A stretch of DNA of 64,000 bases. Origin: an uncultured Clostridia bacterium. Lineage in GTDB: Bacteria > Bacillota > Clostridia > TANB77 > CAG-508. The stretch covers positions 1-64,000 of the forward strand of contig CAKOYQ010000004.1 of NCBI GenBank assembly GCA_934130935.1. The letters are read 5' to 3'. This document shows positions 55,764-63,118 of this stretch, one piece after another (positions within the stretch are counted from its first letter, which is position 1; each line of letters opens with the position of its first letter). Below the pieces are notes generated by a model. The model ran no database searches. It was not told the DNA's origin and saw only the letters and a list, made by a program, of their open reading frames with translations. Both the position numbers and the translations under genes were made by a program.

Positions 55764-56717
55764 TTATCTATCATACTTTTTTAATTCTTTTTCTTTTTGC
55801 CATTTTAATTGATAATTTTCTAAAAGTTTTACAATTATCTTTTGCATTTCGGTTGGTGTATATTCTTTTGGAAAATACCCTTTTACTTTATCTACACTAA
55901 ATTTGATGTTTTCTTTTTGATTTGGCTTTTCTTCTGATAGTATTCTATCTATATCGTCATCTGTTAAATTTCCATCTGCACTTAATTTTTTTAATTCTCT
56001 TGCTTGTGGATGTGATGGAAATACCTCATTATATTCCATTACTTCAAAGACATATTCCTGCTCTGATTTTGTTAAATATGATATTTCAACTGCTGGTCTC
56101 AATTTCATTTTTTCATCATCAACTAATTGCAATAGTTCTGGTATCAGTTCGGTTAGTCTAATGTATCTTCTGATTTGGTCTTGGCTTTCTCCCATTTCTT
56201 CTCCTAAAATTTCTCTTGAAGTTTTTCCTTCTAACTTCTGTGCCGTTGGCACAGAAGTTGACAAGTCATTTCTTCTTCCTTGTCTTTTCATTGCCTCTAA
56301 CTTCATTTTATAGGCAAAAGCTTTTTCACTTGGCAATATTCTTTCCCTCTGTTTATTACTATCTACCATATAAATAATAGCATCTTCATCTGACATATCT
56401 CTAACTATTGCAGGTATTTCTTTTATTCCTGCAAGTTCACAAGCCCTTTTTCTTCTGTGACCTGAAATCATTTCATAAGTTCCATCTTCTTTAGGTCTTA
56501 CTATAACTGGGTGTATTACACCATTTTCTTTAATGTTTTCGACAAAATCTTCCATTTCTTCATTTTCTTTTACTTGATAAGGATGATTTGGAAAATTAGA
56601 AATAGAAGAAACTGCTATTTTTTCTACTTTTTCTAACTTCTCGGCATCTCTTTCTTCTTGTGTTGTAAAGAAATCATCTATCTTGGGAAAGTGCATTTTT
56701 TCTTCTTTCTCTTTCAT
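55764..56717 (-). CDS. parB: ParB-family partition protein
   Basis: 317 residues. The N-terminal ParB/Srx domain shows NPHPYQVKENEEMEDFVENI, VIVRPKEDGTYEMISGHRRKRACELAGI with the CTP-binding GHRR, and a helix-turn-helix at about 165-220 (TSREILGEEMGESQDQIRRY). It binds centromere-like sites and, with ParA, segregates the element; the five 13-mers are candidates for its site. Overlaps parA by 44 bases. Start at ATG 56717; ATG at 56696 is an alternative. Confidence 0.88.
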   Translation of the reverse strand: MKEKEEKMHFPKIDDFFTTQEERDAEKLEKVEKIAVSSISNFPNHPYQVKENEEMEDFVENIKENGVIHPVIVRPKEDGTYEMISGHRRKRACELAGIKEIPAIVRDMSDEDAIIYMVDSNKQRERILPSEKAFAYKMKLEAMKRQGRRNDLSTSVPTAQKLEGKTSREILGEEMGESQDQIRRYIRLTELIPELLQLVDDEKMKLRPAVEISYLTKSEQEYVFEVMEYNEVFPSHPQARELKKLSADGNLTDDDIDRILSEEKPNQKENIKFSVDKVKGYFPKEYTPTEMQKIIVKLLENYQLKWQKEKELKKYDR

Positions 56718-57501
56718 TATCTTTCAAAACCTCCTTCGCAAATAATGAATAAGCCTCTGTGACCTTACTATTTTTGTCATAGGCTATTATACTTTTTCCT
56801 TTTGATGTAGTTTCTGCTGCTTTAATAGCAAATGGAATATTAGTATCATAGATTTTCACAACATTACCAAAATTATTTATGAGTTCTTCCTTTATAGCAC
56901 TCGGCAATTTTGTTCTACTATCAACCATAGTCATTAGAATACCACCAACTTTTAACTCTTTATTTAGCTGTCTTTTTACTTTTGCAACAATATTTAATAA
57001 ATTTCCCATTCCTCTTGCTGATAAATACTGACTTTGTACTGGTATAATTACTTCATTGCTACAAGCTAAAGCATTTGTAGTTATCATATTTAATGACGGC
57101 ATACAATCAATAATTATAAAGTCATATTTATCTTTCAAGTCCTTTAAGCAACCATCTAGTGCATATTCCCTTTTCATTGCATTCATAAGTTCAGACTCAA
57201 CCATTGCTAATCCTAAATTTGACGGTATTAAATCGATATTTTCTTTATGATGTAATATTGATTCTTCTGCATTTATATTTTCATCTTTAATATATCGGTC
57301 TATTAGTGTTCCTAATGTTACTGGTATATTGTCTTCATCATAAAATCCCATACAAGTTGTAAGATTTGCTTGTGGATCTGCGTCTACTACTAAAACTTTT
57401 TTGCCATTATTAGCTAGAGATACTCCTAGACTAAAAGTTGTTGTTGTTTTTCCTACTCCACCTTTTTGATTTGCTATGCTAATTACTTTGCATTTTGACA
57501 T
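56674..57501 (-). CDS. parA: ParA-family partition ATPase
   Basis: 275 residues, deviant Walker A QKGGVGKTTTT at 14-24, switch I-like VVDADPQANLT and YDFIIIDCMPS as Walker B. Type Ib partition ATPase without an N-terminal HTH. It moves the element together with ParB. ATG follows AAAGGAGG. Confidence 0.92.
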   Translation of the reverse strand: MSKCKVISIANQKGGVGKTTTTFSLGVSLANNGKKVLVVDADPQANLTTCMGFYDEDNIPVTLGTLIDRYIKDENINAEESILHHKENIDLIPSNLGLAMVESELMNAMKREYALDGCLKDLKDKYDFIIIDCMPSLNMITTNALACSNEVIIPVQSQYLSARGMGNLLNIVAKVKRQLNKELKVGGILMTMVDSRTKLPSAIKEELINNFGNVVKIYDTNIPFAIKAAETTSKGKSIIAYDKNSKVTEAYSLFAKEVLKDNERERRKNALSQDR

Positions 57502-57577
57502 TTTTTTAACCTCCTTTCTTTTAAATTTGCTTTTAAATCTATTGAAATAAAAGCTATGTATAAGTGCTATAAAAAAT

Positions 57578-57608
57578 AAGCGAATTGATAATTAAAATCA
57601 ACCCGCCT
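57578..57608 (-). terminator. Terminator of the small gene before parA
   Basis: On minus GCGGGTTGAT pairs with ATCAATTCGC around TTTAATT, followed by TTATTTTTTATAG. Confidence 0.65.
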
Positions 57609-57612
57609 ATTT

Positions 57613-57768
57613 TTAACAATATTTTCTTTTTAACTTAAACAATATCTTATCAAGATAATCTACAATATTACCTTTTAATAATTGTTTGTTTCTGTATTCA
57701 TTTAATGTATTTACTATTATATTGTATTCTTTTTCATTTACTTCTATTTGATATTTCTTTTTAAACAT
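57613..57768 (-). CDS. Small uncharacterised protein upstream of parA
   Basis: 51 residues (MFKKKYQIEVNEKEYNIIVN...DYLDKILFKLKRKYC) from ATG 57768, 9 bases after GGGAG. It is basic, with a beta-helix pattern, and ends just before its own terminator. Such peptides are common beside ICE partition genes. Function unknown. Confidence 0.6.
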   Translation of the reverse strand: MFKKKYQIEVNEKEYNIIVNTLNEYRNKQLLKGNIVDYLDKILFKLKRKYC

Positions 57769-57829
57769 TATAATCAACTCCCATCATAATTTTGTTGTAA
57801 CTACAATAACATATTGACTATAATTTCAC

Positions 57830-57842
57830 AAATGTGTGATTT
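57830..57842 (+). repeat. Copy 5 of 13-mer AAATGTGTGATTT
   Basis: Exact copy directly after the stop of the 190-residue gene. Confidence 0.7.
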
Positions 57843-57844
57843 GT

Positions 57845-58417
57845 TTATTCTGATATTTCTGCAAATTTTTGTATATCTTCTTTTGTTTCAATATATTTTT
57901 TTAATGTATCGTTCATCATTTCAAATAATTCGTCAAAATTCATTTCTTCCAAATTTATTTCATCTATCAAATTCAATAGTATATTGGCAACCCTTTCTAT
58001 TGGAAAATCTACAAATTTAGTGTTCATATTATAAAGAATTTTAGTAAAATTTAAAAGTACTGGAATATCATCTTCTAGTATTGCTTGAATATCCTCATTT
58101 GTTATCAAATACATAATAAGTGCAATATCAACATTTATAGCTGTATTAATTTCCTCATTAAGAATTTCTAATACATTATTAATCGATGTCTTTGCAATGA
58201 TTTTATCTAATTCTATTTGAAGTCTTAAATTTGTTTCTTCTCTCATTTCTGATAAGATTTCAAATATATCTTCTAATTTTAGCTTATTCAAAAAGCAATT
58301 ATAATATATTTGTTTTATAACTACTCTTGCAGTTTCTTTTTTTAGATCAACTAAATAATCCGTAATCTCATTTAATCTCTTACTAATATTGTTTAAATTA
58401 ATTTTTTCATTCTCCAT
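57845..58417 (-). CDS. Uncharacterised helical protein at the module edge
   Basis: 190 residues, all-helical and acidic (KRLNEITDYLVDLKKETARV, ANILLNLIDEINLEEMNFDE). No membrane segment or known motif. It is first in the partition operon direction and behind it begins a long non-coding region. Function unknown. Confidence 0.6.
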   Translation of the reverse strand: MENEKINLNNISKRLNEITDYLVDLKKETARVVIKQIYYNCFLNKLKLEDIFEILSEMREETNLRLQIELDKIIAKTSINNVLEILNEEINTAINVDIALIMYLITNEDIQAILEDDIPVLLNFTKILYNMNTKFVDFPIERVANILLNLIDEINLEEMNFDELFEMMNDTLKKYIETKEDIQKFAEISE

Positions 58418-59519
58418 AAATTCAATTCCTTTCTAACTATTATATCTATTTTTATAAGTTGTTCTTATTTCAAATAATCTGTGGCTTACTTGAAATATGC
58501 AAAAAAAGAACTAGAGCATATTTCTAGTTTTCTAAATGCCTATATATAAAAAAGTTCCGGGTATCAAAGTTTTGTGCATAAAGAGATAGGAATAAATAGT
58601 AGTATTCGCATTTAAGTCCTACCCAGTAGTTTTAAGGCTTTGCAGCAATTTGCACTTATATCATTACTATTTTTATCTTATTATATACTTTGCATCTAGC
58701 GTCTTATATTATTTACTTATATAATTTAATGTTCAATTAGTTTTCTTGTTCAAATTTCAAATTTGTAGCTTAGCTTTTTTTCAATTTTAAATTATATTTT
58801 GAAATTTTGTTAAAAATCCTCAAAATGCCTATTTCTCTATATTTACCGTATTTTTGCAACAACAAACTATATGTCTTTAAAATAAAAACTCTTTAAAATC
58901 GATTCTCGTGCGTTGTTTTTTTGACTATTTTTTGCATATTTTATAGTATGCTGATATTTCTGGAATTTTTGCATTTTTTATTAGTTAGACCTATATTATC
59001 TATATTTTCACTATACTATTAGACATATAAACTTTATTGCTTAATTATTAAAATGTCTTAAAAACGATTTTCATGCGTCTGTATTTATAATTTATTTTAA
59101 GTTACATATAATAGTTCTAATAGATACTTTAAATGGTATATAAATTTAATTTTTAATAATTTTGTGTTTGAAAAAATTAAATCTTAAAAAAATGTTTGGT
59201 TTTAGATTTTATATATTTTTATATAAAACTTTGCACAAAATCAAAATCGAATAATTTATATAAATTTATAAATCTTTAAATAAAATTTTAATTACAAAAA
59301 TTCTAAAATTATTTTAAATTCTAAATTTACTTTCTATTATTATTTTTTATTTCATTAAATTTGTTTTTATCATAATTTTAAAATTATTAATAATCTTTTT
59401 TAAATTATTTTTAAAACTTTATCTAATTAATTTTATTTTATTCATTATAAGTAGTTTTAATTTTATGCTCCCCTACTCCCTCTTGACTTTCTATGTATTT
59501 TTCTAAAACAAGTTTCAGT
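58418..59519. other. Long AT-rich non-coding region at the element border
   Basis: About 1.1 kb with no credible gene. A terminator for leftward transcripts sits at 58507-58530 (AACTAGA/TCTAGTT). Next to it, 58560-58700 is more structured and holds GCAAAGCC, CTACTGGGTAG and GATACCCGG on minus, parts that recall a c-di-GMP-I riboswitch core but lack its first helix. Further on, a 26-base block at 58891-58916 recurs imperfectly at 59056-59082 (both with CGATT and GTGCGT or ATGCGT). The region could hold an attachment site, replication origin or regulatory RNA. Confidence 0.45.
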
Positions 59520-59840
59520 TTAAATTTTTCCTTGGATTAGATTAAATTCTTTTATTATTTTTATTATACTATAATAATCATCTGGTTCAACTTTTTTTGA
59601 AATAATCCCCATTGAATTACCTGTTTCAATATTATTTTGATTATCGTCTATAAAAATGCATTCATTTGGAATTAAGTTATATCTTTCTAATAAGACATTA
59701 TATATTGCTTTATATGGTTTTATTTTATGTTCTTGATAAGATAGTACATATCCATCTACCAAATCAAATAACCCACTCTTATTAACAAATTCAAACAATT
59801 TTTTCGTAATAGCTTTTGTATCAACTTGTCTCCATACCAC
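59520..59840 (-). pseudogene. C-terminal remnant of a HAD-superfamily hydrolase
   Basis: 106 codons covering only the second half of a HAD phosphatase: HKIKPYKAIYNVLLERYNLI (motif III lysine) and CIFIDDNQNNIETGNSMG (motif IV). The N-terminal half with the catalytic DxD is missing, a TAA stands directly before the GTG at 59840, and no ribosome site is seen. It looks like a fragment left by a recombination at the border of the mobile DNA. Confidence 0.7.
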
Positions 59841-59851
59841 TTATTTTGTTA

Positions 59852-60223
59852 TTATTTACCCATTTTCTCAATAAAATTTCTCATTTTGTTTATCATATCA
59901 TTAATGTCTTCATATTCAATAAAATGACTTGTGATAAATTTCAAAGATGAACTTACTTTTATTCCTTTTTCATAGATACACAATATAGGTGTTCTAGCAT
60001 AATCTGCCCAACCTAATTCTATACCTTGTCCAGTAGCTGGTAATGATACTTCTGCAATTACTAAATCGTAATTGGAAATAATATCTTTTGTGTTTATTAT
60101 TTTATCTTTTTCCTCATGTGGCAAAAAAAATGTATTCGATTGAGTTAAGTCAGAATTTTTGATTGGATTATAAATTTTGCTTATATAATCATATTTACTT
60201 GAATGTGAAATGTATATTTTCAT
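59852..60223 (-). CDS. Nucleoside 2-deoxyribosyltransferase-like protein
   Basis: 123 residues, Rossmann-like: MKIYISHSSKYDYISKIYNP, SNYDLVIAEVSLPATGQGIE and LGWADYARTPILCIYEKGI, the pattern of nucleoside 2-deoxyribosyltransferase-like proteins with the acidic residue in TGQGIELG. Substrate is unclear. ATG follows TAGGAGGAAAA. It stands alone. Confidence 0.72.
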   Translation of the reverse strand: MKIYISHSSKYDYISKIYNPIKNSDLTQSNTFFLPHEEKDKIINTKDIISNYDLVIAEVSLPATGQGIELGWADYARTPILCIYEKGIKVSSSLKFITSHFIEYEDINDMINKMRNFIEKMGK

Positions 60224-60300
60224 TTTTTCCTCCTAATTTTATACTACTTTAACTCATTATATACTGTAATTTGCATCTTGTATTTATCATAATAGCATAA

Positions 60301-60331
60301 AAGCAGATAATTATCAATCAATTATCTGCTT
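60301..60331. terminator. Bidirectional terminator
   Basis: AAGCAGATAAT pairs with ATTATCTGCTT, flanked by TTTTTTT on the plus side and A-rich sequence on the other. Confidence 0.7.
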
Positions 60332-60480
60332 TTTTTATAATTAAATATGTTTTCATATTTGTATCTATTTTTAATAATACATATTATGCTAACACAATAA
60401 AAAAGGATTAGCTTTTCTTGGAGAACAATTACATAGTGTTATAATCACACCTCAATTACTTTCATACATATTCTTAAAAT

Positions 60481-60528
60481 AGAGCTATTAGGATTTGAAC
60501 CTAATTATATTCCTAAATATATAGCTCT
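60481..60528 (-). other. tRNA-like element lacking D- and anticodon arms
   Basis: Read on minus: a perfect 7-bp acceptor stem AGAGCTA/TAGCTCT, a 6-bp hairpin TATATT-TAGG-AATATA in place of the D and anticodon arms, and a canonical T-arm TTAGG-TTCAAAT-CCTAA with the invariant TTCAA loop, then A and no CCA. Total 48 nt. It could be a decayed tRNA gene, a remnant of an integration site in a tRNA, or a functional tRNA-like RNA; it also may act as terminator behind fabI. Confidence 0.5.
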
Positions 60529-60681
60529 TTTATAAAATTTCAAAATTTAAAATCTAAAATTTCTAAAATAATTTTTTAAAAATTTATTTCAAAAATTTTT
60601 GTTATATAATTTTTAAAACGTTACACAAAATATTTTACTACCTATTAACATTCATCATTCTCTCCTTACTACACTTTTTTA

Positions 60682-61455
60682 TTAAACTCCCATAATATTA
60701 TAGCCGCTATCAGCATATATAATTTGTCCCGTTATCGCATCCGACATATTGCTTAATAAAAATGTAGCTACATTTCCCACTTGCTCTGTAGTTACATTTT
60801 TATGTAAAGGTGCTTTTTCTTCTACAATAGTCAATATAGAATTAAAATCTTTTATGCCTTTTGCCGATAATGTTTTTATTGGACCTGCTGATATCGCATT
60901 TACTCTTATTCCGTCCTTTCCTAAATTTTCTGCTAAATATCTAACACTTGCTTCAAGTGCAGCTTTTGCTACTCCCATAATATTATAACCTTCTAAAACT
61001 TTAGTAGAGCCGTGATATGTTAAAGTGACTAAAGTTGCATTTTCATTTAGCATATCTAGTTCTCTAGCCATCCTTGCAACTAATACGAAAGAATAACTAC
61101 TAACGTCAACTGCGTGAGAATATCCTTCTTTACTTGTAAGGATAAAATCATTTCTTAGATCTTCAGTATTCGCATGTGCAATTGCATGTACAATTCCATC
61201 TAATTTGCCATTTTCTACTTTTATTTTTGTAAATACATCTTTAACTAATTCATCTTCTGATGCACCATTTAACACATAAGCTTTACTACCCTTAAATTCA
61301 CTAATTAGATCTTCTATTTTTTCTTTATTATCTTCACCCATATAAGTAAAAATTAATTTTGCTCCATTTTCATAAGTTGATTTTGCGATTCCATAAGCAA
61401 TACTCCACTTGTTTCTAATTCCCATTATTAATATTTTTTTATCTTTTAATAACAT
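60682..61455 (-). CDS. fabI: Enoyl-ACP reductase FabI
   Basis: 257 residues, short-chain dehydrogenase fold. Nucleotide-binding GIRNKWSIAYGIAKSTYENG and catalytic pair Y-X6-K in GYNIMGVAKAALEASVRYLA are those of FabI. It reduces enoyl-ACP in fatty-acid elongation. Start at ATG 61455, 6 bases after AAGGAGG and one base after the accA stop. The AISAGPIKTLSAKGI loop is well conserved. Confidence 0.92.
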   Translation of the reverse strand: MLLKDKKILIMGIRNKWSIAYGIAKSTYENGAKLIFTYMGEDNKEKIEDLISEFKGSKAYVLNGASEDELVKDVFTKIKVENGKLDGIVHAIAHANTEDLRNDFILTSKEGYSHAVDVSSYSFVLVARMARELDMLNENATLVTLTYHGSTKVLEGYNIMGVAKAALEASVRYLAENLGKDGIRVNAISAGPIKTLSAKGIKDFNSILTIVEEKAPLHKNVTTEQVGNVATFLLSNMSDAITGQIIYADSGYNIMGV

Positions 61456-61456
61456 T

Positions 61457-62269
61457 TTATACCTCCTTAAACTCACCCATATTTCTAAATTTCATATATC
61501 TATTTTCTACAATTTGATTTCCATTTAGATATTTCATTTGTTCTATTTCTTTTTGTATTTCTTTTTTTAAACTATTTACAACTTTTTTAAAATTTTCTTC
61601 ATTATATTCTTTTGGTTCTTTTATAATTATATCTATTACTTTAAGTTCAAATAAGTCCTTTGCTGTTAATTTCATTTTTTCTGCAGCTTCTTTAAACTTA
61701 GATGCATCTTTCCATAAAATACTACTATAGCCTTCTGGTGAAAGAATTGAATAAATGGCATTTTCTAACATAAATACCTTATTTGCAACTCCAATTGCTA
61801 AAGCTCCTCCACTTGAACCTTCTCCAACTACAATTGATATAATTGGTACTTTGAGCTTTGCCATTTCAAACATAGATTTAGCAATAGCTTCTCCCTGTCC
61901 TTTTTCTTCTGCTTCTATTCCTGGATATGCTCCTTTGGTATCAATAAAAGTAATTACTGGTCTCTTAAATTTTTCAGCTTGTTTCATAAACCTTATTGCT
62001 TTTCTATAACTTTCAGGATTTGGCATTCCAAAATTTCTTTCTATATTTTCTTTTGTTGTCCTTCCTTTTTGTTCTGCTATAATTGTAAAATTTTGTTTTC
62101 CTATTTTGGCTAATCCGCATACTATAGCTTTATCATCTTTAGAGTTTCTATCTCCATGTAATTCTATAAAATCATCAAATATCTCCTCTATATAGTCAAG
62201 TGAAGTCTTCCTTTTGGGATTTCTTGCTATTTCTACTTTTTCCCAAGCTGATAATTTCGTATTTGCCAT
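61457..62269 (-). CDS. accA: Acetyl-CoA carboxylase carboxyltransferase subunit alpha
   Basis: 270 residues, crotonase-type carboxyltransferase. ELHGDRNSKDDKAIVCGLAK, GRTTKENIERNFGMPNPESY, DTKGAYPGIEAEEKGQGEAI and VGEGSSGGALAIGVANKVFM are the signature blocks; length is close to typical AccA. It transfers CO2 from biotin to acetyl-CoA together with AccD, whose stop overlaps its ATG. Confidence 0.95.
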   Translation of the reverse strand: MANTKLSAWEKVEIARNPKRKTSLDYIEEIFDDFIELHGDRNSKDDKAIVCGLAKIGKQNFTIIAEQKGRTTKENIERNFGMPNPESYRKAIRFMKQAEKFKRPVITFIDTKGAYPGIEAEEKGQGEAIAKSMFEMAKLKVPIISIVVGEGSSGGALAIGVANKVFMLENAIYSILSPEGYSSILWKDASKFKEAAEKMKLTAKDLFELKVIDIIIKEPKEYNEENFKKVVNSLKKEIQKEIEQMKYLNGNQIVENRYMKFRNMGEFKEV

Positions 62270-63118
62270 TAAATTTCGCCTCCTTTATGAAACATAATTA
62301 ATTTATAAATAGTATCTTTTAAATCTTTTCTTTCAACTATCTTATCTATAAAACCATGTTCTAACAAAAATTCAGCTGTTTGAAAACCATCTGGTAACTT
62401 TTCACCTATTGTTTGTTTTATTACCCTTTGACCTGCAAATCCTATCATTGCATGTGGTTCTGCTAAAACAATGTCTCCCAAACTTGCAAATGAAGCTGTA
62501 ACTCCTCCATATGTTGGATCTGTTAAAACAGATATATATAATAATCCTGCTTCATCTAATTTGGTAAGTGCAGCTGTAGTTTTTGCCATTTGCATTAAAG
62601 ATATAATTCCTTCTTGCATTCTAGCTCCACCTGAAACAGAAAATATAATAAGTGGTAATCTTTTTTCTACTGCTTGCTCAATGGCATATGTTATTTTTTC
62701 GCCTACAACACTTCCCATACTTCCCATTAAGAAACCACTATCCATAATACATATAACAACATCTTCTCCTTTAATTTTACCAGTTCCGGCATGCTACTGC
62801 TTCAGCTAGTCCTGTCTTTTCTCTTAAAGTCTTAAGTTTTTTAGGGTAATCTTCTAATTCTAGTGGATTCGTTGTTTCTATATTTAAATCAAACTTTTTA
62901 TATGTATTTTTATCTATTATTAATTCTAACCTTCTATCTATATGCATTCTAAAGTAATGTCCACAATTTGGGCAAATATTTAGATTATTTCTAATGGTTT
63001 CTTTATATAGTATTTCTTTACATTTTTCACATTTTACCCATTTTCCTACTGGTATATCTATATTAGAATTTTTATTATTTGTTGGTATTTGCCTTTTCTT
63101 TATTTTATCTACAATCAT
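62269..63118 (-). CDS. accD: Acetyl-CoA carboxylase carboxyltransferase subunit beta (one CGG +1 site)
   Basis: 282 residues when read with one +1 shift, the normal AccD length. The zinc ribbon CEKCKEILYKETIRNNLNIC...PNCG lies at 34-56. The zero frame runs to REKTGLAEAVACRNW and stops. Skipping the C of CGG at 62786-62788 (codon 111) gives KTGLAEAVACGTGKIKGEDV followed by IMDSGFLMGSMGSVVGEKI and the carboxyltransferase core to 62269. This is a core metabolic gene outside the mobile element, so its break cannot be put down to decay of the element. ATG overlaps the accC stop. Confidence 0.92.

Larger units (their letters stand above)
26365..58417. mobile_element. Conjugation module of an integrative and conjugative element
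   Basis: The block contains all parts needed for transfer: relaxase, MobC, oriT candidate, VirD4, VirB4, VirB6, PrgI, pilin, CHAP hydrolase, primase, methylase/helicase, sortase, surface protein and ParAB, in the order typical of Tn1549/CTn-like ICEs. A HAD remnant and a tRNA-like remnant lie just to the right. The recombinases at 0.15-2.15 kb may be its integrases, which would make 2-26 kb cargo, or may belong to another element. Ends (attL/attR) were not found. Confidence 0.75.

Noticed and set aside
26492..62788. Extra C bases as ordinary pseudogene decay of the element
   Set aside because: Decay would give mixed insertions, deletions and stops. Here all breaks are the same type, in the same codon phase, each repaired by one rule, and one lies in the core gene accD.
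26492..62788. Extra C bases as a systematic sequencing artefact before GG
   Set aside because: Not excluded, but disfavoured. I saw no such break at TGG or at G-G codon boundaries, and homopolymer errors are nearly absent in the same DNA. All 18 sites are exactly at glycine-codon starts.
26492..62788. Classical programmed +1 frameshifting with a slippery P-site or stop codon
   Set aside because: P-site codons vary widely, only a few sites are followed closely by a stop, and no shared upstream stimulatory sequence is visible.
26492..62788. Reassignment of CGG to another amino acid such as Gln or Trp
   Set aside because: Reassignment alone would not restore the frame; each site needs a one-base skip.
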